Source: Tangfeifania diversioriginum (GTDB lineage Bacteria > Bacteroidota > Bacteroidia > Bacteroidales > Prolixibacteraceae). From it: a DNA stretch of 64,000 bases. Positions 28,329 to 38,051 of the stretch are shown one piece after another (position 1 is the first letter of the stretch; each line of letters begins with the position of its first letter). The position numbers were made by a program, and so were the translations under genes. The notes below the pieces were generated by a model that was not told the origin of the DNA, ran no database searches, and was given only the letters and a program-made list of their open reading frames with translations. Location: contig CAMCBW010000017.1 in the NCBI GenBank assembly GCA_945873105.1, positions 38,178 to 102,177 on the forward strand, read 5' to 3'.

Positions 28329-29123
28329 ATGGTGAATATGTTATTAATACTAACATTCTCTGCTCTTCTTTCTTCCTGTCAGGAAAAGTTCGATCAGACA
28401 AAAGTTCAATCAGACATCAACAGAGGACTTATTGCATTCTGGCCTTTTGATAATGACTTAAACAATATCATTTTAGATGCCTCAGAGAATGAAATTACCG
28501 GGATGGGATATTCAATAACCTATGAGAAAGGTACCGTAGGACAAGCAGCAGTATTTAACGGTACCGGTTCAAGGATTCTGTTCCCATCTCTTAATGGTCA
28601 GCCTCCATTATTAATCTCAAATCTTCAGATAGGATCAATTGCATTATGGTTTAAATACAAAAGTTTGGGCGCTCAAATACTGCCTGTATTATATTTTGGT
28701 GAATCGCAGACCGGCACATCTCATAACAGTCTTATTATCGAAATTGGGCATGGTGGTGGAACAAACTTATCTAACAAGAAACTATATTTTACCATTGTTA
28801 ATCAGGGATTTTGTTTTGATTCAGGGATTAATCTCATAGAAAATTCATGGTACCATTTTGTTGCAGTTGTGGGAGCAGATGGCAATACTGGTTACTTAAA
28901 TGGTATCGAGATGACTGGAAGGAATTATAACCTTGGATCTAATAATAGTTTTTCCAATTTCTTCTACGATGTCCCGGTTAAGGAATTACTGTCATTGGGC
29001 TATGGAAGATATGGTCAGGAAGATCCATTCTTTACATTTAATGGATCCATAGATGAGGTAAGAATCTATGACCGACCTTTAAATAGCGCCGAAGCCAAAG
29101 AATTATATGAGCAGGGAAATTAA
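28329..29123 (+). CDS. LamG-like (concanavalin-fold) surface lipoprotein
   Basis: 264 residues from ATG 28329; an ATG at 28293 adds 12 polar residues before the signal. The lipobox is 'ALLSSC'. One LamG/laminin-G_3 jelly roll covers nearly the whole mature protein: 'LIAFWPFDNDLNN', 'GQAAVFNGTGSRILFP', 'SIALWFKYKS', 'NSWYHFVAVVGADGNTGYLNG' and the terminal 'GSIDEVRIYDRPLNSAEAKELY', the family signature. It probably binds carbohydrate or protein ligands at the outer membrane. No obvious operon partner. Confidence 0.82.
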   Translation: MVNMLLILTFSALLSSCQEKFDQTKVQSDINRGLIAFWPFDNDLNNIILDASENEITGMGYSITYEKGTVGQAAVFNGTGSRILFPSLNGQPPLLISNLQIGSIALWFKYKSLGAQILPVLYFGESQTGTSHNSLIIEIGHGGGTNLSNKKLYFTIVNQGFCFDSGINLIENSWYHFVAVVGADGNTGYLNGIEMTGRNYNLGSNNSFSNFFYDVPVKELLSLGYGRYGQEDPFFTFNGSIDEVRIYDRPLNSAEAKELYEQGN

Positions 29124-29500
29124 TTTTAAACTCATTTATTAAATCACTTTTGATTTGGTATTTTTTGCTGAAATCCCCGGAAAAATTCTGGCCAAATTTT
29201 CAGGAAATTGTCAATTTGAATCTGGTAAGTTCTGGTGAGTCGAAATTTATGTTCAACATCTAATATTATTTTCGGGCAATAATGTCCCAGATCGACCCAG
29301 AAGGGACTGGTTATGAGTATTTAGTTTTTATTTAGTCGATATGGACACACGAAGTAAAAAACACCCTTCGCCGGAGAATATTGAACATTTAATGCCGGAA
29401 ATAAGTATATAAGATTTAAAAAATTAAGGATTTATCTTGGAAAACGGCGCAGAGTAGTCAATTTAGCCGGCATGTCTAAATTCGTAATAAAATTATATGT
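29124..29500. other. Gene-free AT-rich stretch
   Basis: No start-bearing ORF or RNA is seen. A short piece near 29290-29315 (GACCCAGAAGGGACTGG then TTATGAGT) weakly recalls the tRNA-Met repeat core with an internal deletion, but is too short to call. Confidence 0.3.
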
Positions 29501-32500
29501 TCAATGTGGTATTAATATTTTGCATTTACCACTTCCAGTATTGGTGAAACCTGTGCATCCATCGAGTGGAGAGAATATTTCAGAATATGTTCCTATTCCA
29601 TTTATTTCTGTTTTTTCAGCGTTCATTTGACCTATTATATCGTATTTTAAACTACCACGTCCATTTTCAGCATAATAATATGATAACATTACAGAATTTC
29701 CGTTAATCTGAAGCTTACATTCAATTGGTATCGAGGATGTGAAAGTCATGTCTGGATACTTTTGTTCCGTAATGGTTAATGTAGTTTTATCTAGTCCTAC
29801 AACAATTTCACCTTTTAGGGAAATAGACTTCTGTCCATATGTTTCATAAGAATGAGATTTTCCATCATCGCCTATATAAGTACAAGTTTCGTGCCCAGAT
29901 AATGGTATTTCTTCCTGAATTAATATCCATCCCATTGTTACAAATTCTTCTTGATTCCCATATGCAGTACCCTGACTATTTGTTGCATAAGCACGGACAT
30001 AATACTTTGTTGCAGGTGTGAGATTATTCATACTAAATTGCTCTGTGCTATTACCAGCAGAGCCTATAGTTTTATTATTATTAATTGTTGGTGATGGCAA
30101 AGTACTCCAACATATACCTTTTGTTGTAATATTTAGCCCTCCGTTATCCAAAACACTTATACCAGATATTGCCGAAGTACCAGTTTTATTAGTTCCAACA
30201 GGAATTGTTACGACTATTGGTAGAGAGGAATTATAAGAAAATGCTTCTGCAGCCTTTTTTAAATATTCATTACTAATCTGCAGTCGATTATCTGCTTCCT
30301 TTTTGAGCTCTTTAATTTCACCTATGACATAAGATAAACAGCTTAGTGGCTTTAACATAGTGCATCCAATAGCATTTAACGCTTGCCCAGCATATAAGCT
30401 GGATTGATATATTTTATCAGTTTCCAATTCCTGATTAAAATTAATCGTAATTAACCCAATGAGAGACGAACCACAATCTAAGGCTGTCTTAGTAATTAAA
30501 AAAGGACCAAAGGTTCCTGCTGAAGCATATATTAATGCTATATCAATAATGCAAATAGCAGTTTTAATTCCAAATCCAGCATAAGCTAATGATTTTGGAC
30601 TAAATATATCAAAGTCCATCAATCCACTTTTTTTAAACTTTTTGAGTGATGCTAAATCAGGAGAGCTAATTTTTCTTAATATTTCAATGCTATTACTAGG
30701 CCTAATAATAGCTATGTCAACAGTTGTTGGGGTAAAATTATCAAGCAATAAAATATTACCATCCATGTAAATTTGCCGTGGAAGTAATTCGGAATCCAAT
30801 TTAATGTATATACTCGGAGATGCTGGTGTTTTTTGATATATTGCAATTAGCTCACTACTATTTAAAGGATTCGTCTGAATACCAAGTTTAGAACCATTTG
30901 TATGTAATCCTATAATCTGATATTCATTATTTTTATCAATAATCCATTCAGAATTATTGTATAAGCTAGGGGCAGTAGTCGTAAAGGATATTTCATTTCC
31001 ATAGGCTGTCCCAATACTATTGGTGGCATAAGCTCTGATATAATAAACTTCTCCAGGAATCAGTCCAGATAAAGAACTTGTGAAGACACCAGTCAGCGTT
31101 ACTTCACTGGATTTCGAATTACCAATAGTAGGATTGGTAGTTGTACTCCAGCAAACACCACTTGAAGAGATGGTTGCACCTCCATTGTTGGTAATATTAC
31201 CACCGGAAAGTGCAGAGGATGAAGTTACATTGGATGCAGCCGTTGTTGAAATTGTAGGTAAAACTGCAGATATAGTGAGAGTGACTTGATTTCCGTATGC
31301 CGTTCCTATATTATTTGTGGCATATGACCTGATGTAATAGGTTGTTCCCGGAACTAGTCCTGACATTGAACTTGCGTAAACACCTGTCAAGGTTCCATCG
31401 GAAGATTTCGAATTGCTAATCGTTGGATTTTCAGATGTGCTCCAGCAAATACCACTTGAGGTGATGGTTGCACCTCCATTGTTGGTGATATTACCACCGG
31501 AAAGTGCAGAGGATGAAGTTACATTGAATGCAGCCGTTGTTGAAATTGTAGGTAAAACTGCAGATATTGTAAGAGTGACTTGATTTCCGTATGCTGTTCC
31601 TATACTATTTGTGGCATATGCCCTGATGTAATAGGTTGCTCCCGCAACCAGACCTGATAAAGCACTCATGAATACTCCAGTCACTGTTCCATCAGTAGTT
31701 TTAGAATCGCTAATGGTTGGGGTTGGATTGGTGCTCCAGCAAACGCCGCTTGAGGTGATGCCAGCACCTCCATTATTGGTAATATTTCCTCCGGATCGGG
31801 CAGAAGATGATGTTATGTCTGATGTGGCGGTTGTTGTAATTGTTGGTAAGACAGCATTAGTGGTGGTAGAGACTTGATTCCCGTATGCAGTTCCAACACT
31901 ATTGGTGGCATAAGCTCTGAAAAAGTATGTTAAACCAGGGGTTAATCCCTTTGCTTCACTAATAAATATACCTAAACCTGTCGCATCCGACGTTTTACTA
32001 TCTGATATTGTAGGACTTAGATTAGTACTCCAACAAATCCCACGTTCTACTATAAGCGAACCCCCATCGTTGGTAATATTTCCTCCACTAATTGCTGAGG
32101 TAGCGGTAACTGAAGTCAATGCTGTCGTTGTTACAACAGGAGCTAAAGCCAAAGTAGTGAAAGATAATTGACTACTATAGCCGGTACCCACTTCATTCGT
32201 TGCATATGCTATAATTGTATAGTTCGTCCCGGGTAACAATTCTGTAATGGTACTTGTATAATTTCCATTTCCATTACCATCTGAAGTTTTACTGTCTTTT
32301 GTAGTTGGCTCTTTAGCAGTACTCCAACATACTCCTCTGTCCGTCACTGGTGCACCTCCATCATCATTGACCATTCCTCCGGAGGTAGCAGAAATAGCTG
32401 TTATGTTAGTGACTGGTACAATTTTAACTTCCGGAGTTACTTTTACTCTATCCTTCTTGCAATTGAATAATAGGACAATTAACAACACAACAAGGAAATA

Positions 32501-32527
32501 CAATGGAAGAATGAGTTTAGGTTTCAT
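29501..32527 (-). CDS. Large surface lipoprotein with 'CWST' fibronectin-III-like repeats
   Basis: 1008 residues with lipoprotein signal ('FLVVLLIVLLFNC'). Five tandem repeats of about 90 residues follow, each with 'SGGNITNNGGA', 'GVCWSTNPTPTI', 'SDGT.TGVF' and 'YYIRAYATNSIGTAYGNQ'; a sixth is near residue 790-880. Between them (about 500-790) lies a unique region with a strongly hydrophobic, Cys-containing stretch (IKTAICIIDIALIYASAGTF...). The end has a lipocalin-like beta segment with several Cys. Repeat proteins of this type are usually cell-surface stalks. The unique middle part has no recognisable domain. It is the last gene before repeat A. Confidence 0.75.
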   Translation of the reverse strand: MKPKLILPLYFLVVLLIVLLFNCKKDRVKVTPEVKIVPVTNITAISATSGGMVNDDGGAPVTDRGVCWSTAKEPTTKDSKTSDGNGNGNYTSTITELLPGTNYTIIAYATNEVGTGYSSQLSFTTLALAPVVTTTALTSVTATSAISGGNITNDGGSLIVERGICWSTNLSPTISDSKTSDATGLGIFISEAKGLTPGLTYFFRAYATNSVGTAYGNQVSTTTNAVLPTITTTATSDITSSSARSGGNITNNGGAGITSSGVCWSTNPTPTISDSKTTDGTVTGVFMSALSGLVAGATYYIRAYATNSIGTAYGNQVTLTISAVLPTISTTAAFNVTSSSALSGGNITNNGGATITSSGICWSTSENPTISNSKSSDGTLTGVYASSMSGLVPGTTYYIRSYATNNIGTAYGNQVTLTISAVLPTISTTAASNVTSSSALSGGNITNNGGATISSSGVCWSTTTNPTIGNSKSSEVTLTGVFTSSLSGLIPGEVYYIRAYATNSIGTAYGNEISFTTTAPSLYNNSEWIIDKNNEYQIIGLHTNGSKLGIQTNPLNSSELIAIYQKTPASPSIYIKLDSELLPRQIYMDGNILLLDNFTPTTVDIAIIRPSNSIEILRKISSPDLASLKKFKKSGLMDFDIFSPKSLAYAGFGIKTAICIIDIALIYASAGTFGPFLITKTALDCGSSLIGLITINFNQELETDKIYQSSLYAGQALNAIGCTMLKPLSCLSYVIGEIKELKKEADNRLQISNEYLKKAAEAFSYNSSLPIVVTIPVGTNKTGTSAISGISVLDNGGLNITTKGICWSTLPSPTINNNKTIGSAGNSTEQFSMNNLTPATKYYVRAYATNSQGTAYGNQEEFVTMGWILIQEEIPLSGHETCTYIGDDGKSHSYETYGQKSISLKGEIVVGLDKTTLTITEQKYPDMTFTSSIPIECKLQINGNSVMLSYYYAENGRGSLKYDIIGQMNAEKTEINGIGTYSEIFSPLDGCTGFTNTGSGKCKILIPH

Positions 32528-32872
32528 GATTCAAATAATAAAATAGGTTAATCTTAAACTATATTTTATGCAGAATTCAGAGGGGCAACTATACCTCATT
32601 AAAAAACATTACAGTTCCTGGGCAGGTCGACTCGAAATAAATTAAATTTTGAAAATCTAAGAATGCTACTTAGGAAAAGGAGGGACTCCTAGAATAGCGT
32701 CGTCTGATAAGATTACATGTCATGAGTGGTAAACTATTCGAAATTAATAATTTAATAAATACAATCAAAACATATTAACATCTATTTTGGGATTATATTG
32801 AACTGCATTTTATGAATATTTCAGTTTTGTGTTCTTTTTGAATTTTGTAATCTCATCGTGCCAATTTTTTGG

Positions 32873-33133
32873 GCACAAAACCAGCAAAATCCCCCAAATC
32901 CTGGCGTCTTCCTGGCGTAAAAAACAAAACACCTACAAGTTGACCTTGTAAGTGTTTGATTTTAAGGGTGGGCCCAGTAGGGCATGATCCTACGACCCCC
33001 TGATTATGAGTGGGAGGTCTAAACCATTTCAGGATTCCACTGGTTGATACTGGTTAACACCGGTTGTCATTTACACTTTTTATTTTCCACTGGTTGATAC
33101 TGGTTGTCGGAAAACCTGGCGGATTTCCTGGCG
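32873..33133 (-). repeat. 261-bp att-like direct repeat A containing tRNA-Met 3' half
   Basis: Same length and roughly 93% identical to 38052-38312. Order on the plus strand: paired CCTGGCG (32900, 32911), hairpin 32927-32957, tRNA-Met 3' half read on the minus strand (32969-33010: acceptor strand, T arm, anticodon loop with CAT), two copies of CCACTGGTTGATACTGGTT (33037, 33087), paired CCTGGCG (33115, 33127). tRNA similarity stops in the anticodon loop. The T loop reads ATCATGC, not TTC-type, so no functional tRNA is made. The flanking stretch 32528-33220 holds no gene. Confidence 0.88.
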
Positions 33134-33220
33134 TGCTTTTGAATCCATAATTTGGGTGGCTAACATTCCTGAAAACTTACATGACCACTTGAAAAATAAA
33201 TACAATTTAAAATGACTCTT

Positions 33221-36145
33221 TTAGAATGCTATTTTAATCAGTTCATAGGCGATATTATAACTTACAAGTCTCATAATACTTTCTTCAGCAGTTCCATAAC
33301 TAAATAAATTAATACTTCCATACCATACAATCTTCTGGTCCATAACCGCAAATTTTTGATGAATATTAGGTTTAAGGACGACTTTTATTCCTGTACTTTC
33401 CAACATCTCAACTGTATCCCTCCAAGCCACCAAATCTCTGCCTTTAGATTCCTCTGCTGGTCTTGTTACAACTGTAACTTTCACGCTGTTGGCAATAGCG
33501 ACCTCTAGATTTCGGGCCATTTGCAGAGACCTTGCTTTGGTAAGAAATGGACTAACAATCAGAATTTCCCGTGCAGCGTTTACGATATCATTGATAAAAA
33601 CAGGTAAAAAATTGTCTTTGTCAAAAATAATATCAACAACATCATTTCCAACACTTTCCCCTCGTGTCCTATATCCAATTGAAGCATATCCTGAAAGTCT
33701 CTTTTGATACATCTTTTCAAACATCCTGATATTTATATCCACATAATCATAAATCAGCGCTTGAACTTTCCCATCAAACAACCGGTGTAGTCTCCCGGCA
33801 TATTGTTGCAATGTCCCTTTCCAGGATATTGGCATGGCTAAAAATAAGGTATCAAGCCTGGGTTCATCAAAGCCTTCACCAATGAATCTGCCTGTAGCAA
33901 TTAAAGTGAGTGGTTTGTCTATAGTCGAATTAGATATTCTGGTCATCGATTCCCTTTTTTCCTTGGTTCCCATCTTACCCATCAATGGAATCACTTCCGG
34001 GATTCGTTTACCAAGTTCTTTTGTGAGCCACTCAACATGAGATGTTCTTTCAGTTAGGATAATACAATTACGACCCTTTTCATGACATGTAATTACATCA
34101 TCGATCAAAAGCTGATTTCTCATTTCATCCTTCACAATCTCCGCATACAAATCAGTAATTGAAAGGTCTTTCTCTTCTTTTTCCCACCATGGTGGAACTT
34201 TAAAAGATGTAAATCTTGGTATGATGTAATGTTCAAAAGGCCTCTTTTCCGCTTGTTTTTTTGCATCATCCCGATACCTTATCGGACCACATTGCATCAA
34301 TATGATGGGATGATGACCGTCTTTTCTGGAAGGTGTTGCCGTCAATCCATACACATATTTTGCATTCACACTTTTCAGTATCAACTCAAAACTAAAAGCC
34401 GAAACATGATGGCACTCATCAACGATAACCATTCCATAATTTTTTACAAACTCTTTAACTTCACCTTCCCTGCAAAGTGATTGCATCACAGCTATATCAA
34501 TGATGCCTGACAATTCATTTTTCCCACCACCCAATTGGCCTATCATCCTGCCTGGTGTCTTCCTCTTTCCTCTATGAATCGATGCATCCGGCAAGGACCC
34601 ATTTATGATCAAAAATTCAAAGAGTTTATCTTTCCACTGTGATGCCAAGCTGATTTTATTAACAAGAATCAATGTACTTACCTTTCGTTCTGCAATCAGC
34701 TTAATTGCCACAATCGTTTTACCGAACGCAGTTGTACCACATAAGATGCCATTATCATGTTCCAATAATTTCGCAATAGCAGTTGGTTGGTCATCCCTTA
34801 ATACTCCATTGAATTCAACATCAATTTTCCTGCCTGTATTGGTTTGGTCTTCCCATAAAACTTCCAACCCAATTTTCTCTATAAGCGCATTACAGTCTGC
34901 TTCACAGCCTCTTGGCAAGCATAAATATTCTGTCGTTTCATCCGCACAACAAATAATCCTGGGTTTATTAAAAGTGGCCATTCTCATGGCCTGAGCTATA
35001 TAAAACTCCGGATTCTTAAAAGCTGCCAATCGTTTTAATTGATTCAATGCCCTTTGACTTATATTTGCTTTGGGTATTAACAAACTATTGGACTTAATAA
35101 TTTTCAAAGCCCTTGGAAAATCCCTTTCTGTCAATTTGATTTCTCTGGCATCCAGCAATTTTGGCTCTTCTTCCTGGTCTGTCTTCAGTGCTCCAAGTTC
35201 ATTTCCATCGCATAATTTTGAAATCAAATCTTCGAGACACCTTTCTGATAATTTTCTGATGGTAGACAAAAATGACCATTGGTCTTCATAAGGAATAAAT
35301 TTATCGTCTATGAAAACACTGTTTTTATTTGCTCTTGCTTCCTTCTGTAAAGGAAGGGCAATTAAATTTCCAAATCCGCCTTTGGGCAACAAGTCCTGGT
35401 TGGGGAATAGTCGGTCGTATGATTTAAAGGCAACTTCGTGCCTTTCGTTCATGGAATGGGTGAGCATCGAACTCCCAAATTTCCTTGCCAAAGAAGCTGC
35501 TATTGGTTGTTCAAAGAAAAACCAAGCATGAGCACCTTCTCCGGACCGTGACCGCTCAACAGCAATCGGAACGTCAAATCGGAGACAGATTTGCCTGAGC
35601 GTTGTAATGTCATTCTGCCAACCTTCATCGTCAAAGTCGATGGCTAAGAAATAACAAGTATCATTCAAGAGCATAGGATATATCCCGACAACCAGACCAT
35701 TTCTCCCAGTTAAATGATACTCTATGACCTCATCTGTCAACATCAAATAATCCTTATGCACGCAATCTGAACAGGACATTTTGGGTTTTAGGCAAATTCC
35801 GTATTTCCATTCGTTCCCACAAGCAGGAGTATAGCCAGCTGTCCCTTTCTTTTTATTTTCCCACCTCCTGGCGTATACATCATCCCGACCCCTGAAAAGG
35901 GATTTGAAAAGTTGTATCTTCTCGGAAGAATCAGAATTCTTGGTTATCTGCAAAATTGGTATTTCCATCTGCTGAAAGGCCCTTTTAGGGACTTTAATCT
36001 CCGTATCCGGAGCGAAAAGTTCATGTTTTCCCTTCGTCAATTCGCCTATGCCAAGTTGGATTTGTAAACTCCTTATTTCCTCCCTCAACTTATCGTTCTC
36101 AAGTTGAAGCGACTTTATTCTTTCAATCAGTTCTATAAATTCCAT
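33221..36145 (-). CDS. TOTE-type conflict protein: primase + SF2 helicase + PLD-like nuclease
   Basis: 974 residues from ATG 36145 (a TTG at 36226 adds 27 non-conserved residues). N-terminal coiled coil 'SLQLENDKLREEIRSLQIQL'; then an archaeo-eukaryotic primase domain of TOTE type with a Cys cluster 'PKMSCSDCVHK', catalytic D170/D172 in 'FLAIDFDDEGW' and 'SRSGEGAHAWFFF'. The SF2 helicase follows with Walker A 'GTTAFGKT' (K476), 'VIVDECHH' and 'GLTATPSRKDG'. The C-terminus is a phospholipase-D-like domain with H929-Q-K...D in 'IHQKFAVMDQKIVWYGSIN'. Such proteins are described as biological-conflict (anti-invader) effectors. It is divergent from the AbiE pair, inside the 261-bp repeat-bounded cassette. 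Confidence 0.87.
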   Translation of the reverse strand: MEFIELIERIKSLQLENDKLREEIRSLQIQLGIGELTKGKHELFAPDTEIKVPKRAFQQMEIPILQITKNSDSSEKIQLFKSLFRGRDDVYARRWENKKKGTAGYTPACGNEWKYGICLKPKMSCSDCVHKDYLMLTDEVIEYHLTGRNGLVVGIYPMLLNDTCYFLAIDFDDEGWQNDITTLRQICLRFDVPIAVERSRSGEGAHAWFFFEQPIAASLARKFGSSMLTHSMNERHEVAFKSYDRLFPNQDLLPKGGFGNLIALPLQKEARANKNSVFIDDKFIPYEDQWSFLSTIRKLSERCLEDLISKLCDGNELGALKTDQEEEPKLLDAREIKLTERDFPRALKIIKSNSLLIPKANISQRALNQLKRLAAFKNPEFYIAQAMRMATFNKPRIICCADETTEYLCLPRGCEADCNALIEKIGLEVLWEDQTNTGRKIDVEFNGVLRDDQPTAIAKLLEHDNGILCGTTAFGKTIVAIKLIAERKVSTLILVNKISLASQWKDKLFEFLIINGSLPDASIHRGKRKTPGRMIGQLGGGKNELSGIIDIAVMQSLCREGEVKEFVKNYGMVIVDECHHVSAFSFELILKSVNAKYVYGLTATPSRKDGHHPIILMQCGPIRYRDDAKKQAEKRPFEHYIIPRFTSFKVPPWWEKEEKDLSITDLYAEIVKDEMRNQLLIDDVITCHEKGRNCIILTERTSHVEWLTKELGKRIPEVIPLMGKMGTKEKRESMTRISNSTIDKPLTLIATGRFIGEGFDEPRLDTLFLAMPISWKGTLQQYAGRLHRLFDGKVQALIYDYVDINIRMFEKMYQKRLSGYASIGYRTRGESVGNDVVDIIFDKDNFLPVFINDIVNAAREILIVSPFLTKARSLQMARNLEVAIANSVKVTVVTRPAEESKGRDLVAWRDTVEMLESTGIKVVLKPNIHQKFAVMDQKIVWYGSINLFSYGTAEESIMRLVSYNIAYELIKIAF

Positions 36146-36346
36146 ACTGTCAAGGTAATATTTGATATCTCCCTCATTAAAGATATTGATTATATGGATT
36201 TGAACAAGATTGGAGGTTGAAGCCAATTCCTAATTGATTAACCGGGAGATTTTCAAATCTTCGCTGGTCTACATTTACCATGATCGCATTGATGCAGTAG
36301 GAGACAAGTGGCCATCGGAACAAATACTGACAATATTTACGACAGG

Positions 36347-36381
36347 TTATTTCACAAATGTTTACTAAATTTGTGAAATAA
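36347..36381. promoter_or_regulatory. Perfect 13-bp palindrome overlapping the abiE promoter (candidate AbiEi operator)
   Basis: TTATTTCACAAAT (36347-36359) and its exact inverse ATTTGTGAAATAA (36369-36381) are separated by 9 bp. A TAnnTTTG -7-like box (TAAATTTG, 36366-36373) lies within it, 18 bp before the antitoxin ATG. AbiEi antitoxins are known to repress their own promoters through inverted repeats, so this is the probable autoregulatory site. Confidence 0.7.
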
Positions 36382-36398
36382 TAGCAACAATTGATACC

Positions 36399-36998
36399 AT
36401 GCAAGGAGTTGAATATAAAATAGAAAGAGCGATAAAAGCAAGGGTGGCAGGTTCTTTGCTGTTCCCTGATGATTTCGCAGACAAGGGGTCGGCAGATTCC
36501 ATCCGGAAAGCACTGCAAGCGTTAAAGGACAAAGGCCTGATTAAGGTGGTTGCTCATGGAATTTATGTTCGCCCAAAAATGAATTCGTACATTGGTGAGG
36601 TATTGCCAACTGCAGAAGAAGTTGCACAAGCAATTGCTAAAAGAGATAAAATCCGATTGGTTCCCACAGGTGCCTATTCCTTACATGCACTAGGTTTAAG
36701 TACCCAGATTCCTTTAAAGTTGGTCTTTTTGACCGATGGGGCAGCCCGTACAATCAAAGTCGGTAAAAGAACGATAAAGCTGAAAAAGACTACACCCAAA
36801 AATCTGTTGGCTAAAGGTAAGATCAGTTCTTTGGTGATTCAGGCATTGCGGGAAATTGGGAAGGACAAGGTAAGACCTGATGAATTAAAGCAAATCGTTC
36901 AGCTTTTAAAAAAGGAAGACTTACAAGTCTTAAAACATGATATCAAACTGGCACCGGAATGGATTAAGCAAATTATGAAAAAAGCGATTGATGGATAA
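36399..36998 (+). CDS. abiEi: AbiEi-type antitoxin (DUF6088 family)
   Basis: 199 residues, no signal. The N-terminal winged helix-turn-helix ('SLLFPDDFADKGSADSIRKALQALKDKGLI...GIYVRP') is the DNA-binding and autorepression part. The C-terminal domain ('LVPTGAYSLHALGLSTQIP', 'VFLTDGAARTIKVGKRTIKLKK') is the antitoxicity domain of type IV AbiEi proteins. It overlaps the toxin start by 8 bases (the toxin ATG is at 36991, this stop ends at 36998), indicating translational coupling. Confidence 0.87.
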   Translation: MQGVEYKIERAIKARVAGSLLFPDDFADKGSADSIRKALQALKDKGLIKVVAHGIYVRPKMNSYIGEVLPTAEEVAQAIAKRDKIRLVPTGAYSLHALGLSTQIPLKLVFLTDGAARTIKVGKRTIKLKKTTPKNLLAKGKISSLVIQALREIGKDKVRPDELKQIVQLLKKEDLQVLKHDIKLAPEWIKQIMKKAIDG

Positions 36999-37998
36999 AT
37001 TTTACAATATACCCGACAATACTAAAGCCGAAATTCTCCGGAATACTGGTGAAAAAGCGAACCTGCCTGCTTATGCTGTGGAAAAGGACTGGTGGGTCAT
37101 TCAAACCCTTACCATTCTTTTTGAAATGGAAGTTGGAAAACACATGGTTTTTAAAGGTGGTACATCATTGAGCAAAGCCTGGGGCCTGATTGAACGATTT
37201 TCGGAAGATATTGATTTGGCTGTTGATCGCAGTTTCTATGGGTTTGAGGGTGATTTAGGAAAAAAGCAACGGACAAATCTTCGGAAAGCAGCAAACAGAT
37301 ACATTACAAAACAACTCTATCCGGAACTAAGCTTTCGGTTTAAGGAAAAGGGAGTTGACGTTAACCTGGAATTGGAAGAAATAACTACGAGTGATCAGGA
37401 TCCGATCATCATACTTGTAAATTATCCCAATGTTATTGAATCGCCTGATTACATCATGCCAAGAGTTAAGGTGGAACTGGGATGCCGGTCATTGATTGAG
37501 CCGTTTTCGATACGTACATTCAATTCATTTCTGGATGAGATTTATCCTGATGCTTCATTTGCAAAGCAACCCATTCATATTCCAACTGTTGATCCCGAAC
37601 GTACCCTCCTTGAAAAAATATTTCTTTTACACGAAGAGTTCCAACGTTCTGATAAAAAGATTCGGGTTGACCGCATGAGCCGTCATCTTTTTGATATCTA
37701 CAAATTAGTGGCGTCTCCATTTGCTGAAAAAGTTCTGTTCAATCAAGAGCTTTATGCTGAAATTGTATATCATCGTCAATTGTTTACCAAACTTGGTGGT
37801 GTAGATTATAAGCTGCATAATCCAGGAACGATCAACCCAATTCCGCCGGACAATTTGCTGGACGCCTGGAAAAAAGATTATTCAATCATGCAGGAACAAA
37901 TGATTTATACCGATTCTCCAAGTTTTGAGACGATGCTTGAGGCCATAAAAAACTATATCTCAAAAATAAACCAGTTGAACTGGCAAATCATTGAATAA
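36991..37998 (+). CDS. abiEii: AbiEii/AbiGii-family nucleotidyltransferase toxin
   Basis: 335 residues from ATG 36991; an in-frame TTG at 36988 is less likely. The nucleotidyltransferase signature is 'FKGGTSLSKAWGLIERFSEDIDLAV', with GG-x-S...D-x-D for metal and NTP binding. 'EKDWWVIQTL' at the N-terminus and 'DPERTLLEKIFLLHEEFQR' later are also family-typical. MNT-like AbiEii toxins modify tRNA or other targets and stop growth, giving phage abortive infection in AbiE systems. Length is usual. It forms the second half of the TA operon in the defence cassette. Confidence 0.88.
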   Translation: MDKFYNIPDNTKAEILRNTGEKANLPAYAVEKDWWVIQTLTILFEMEVGKHMVFKGGTSLSKAWGLIERFSEDIDLAVDRSFYGFEGDLGKKQRTNLRKAANRYITKQLYPELSFRFKEKGVDVNLELEEITTSDQDPIIILVNYPNVIESPDYIMPRVKVELGCRSLIEPFSIRTFNSFLDEIYPDASFAKQPIHIPTVDPERTLLEKIFLLHEEFQRSDKKIRVDRMSRHLFDIYKLVASPFAEKVLFNQELYAEIVYHRQLFTKLGGVDYKLHNPGTINPIPPDNLLDAWKKDYSIMQEQMIYTDSPSFETMLEAIKNYISKINQLNWQIIE

Positions 37999-38051
37999 TT
38001 GAGATTATCGATTCGTTTAAAAATAAACGAAGTTTGATGCAAAGAAATTCA

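Noticed and set aside
29285..29320. Possible fifth tRNA-Met repeat core
   Set aside because: Only about 20 scattered matches with a needed 20-bp deletion; no arm sequences; could be chance.
36177..36518. 113-residue minus-strand ORF across the abiE promoter
   Set aside because: It overlaps the AbiEi start and operator and has no domain or sensible initiation; the palindrome and AbiEi gene explain the region.
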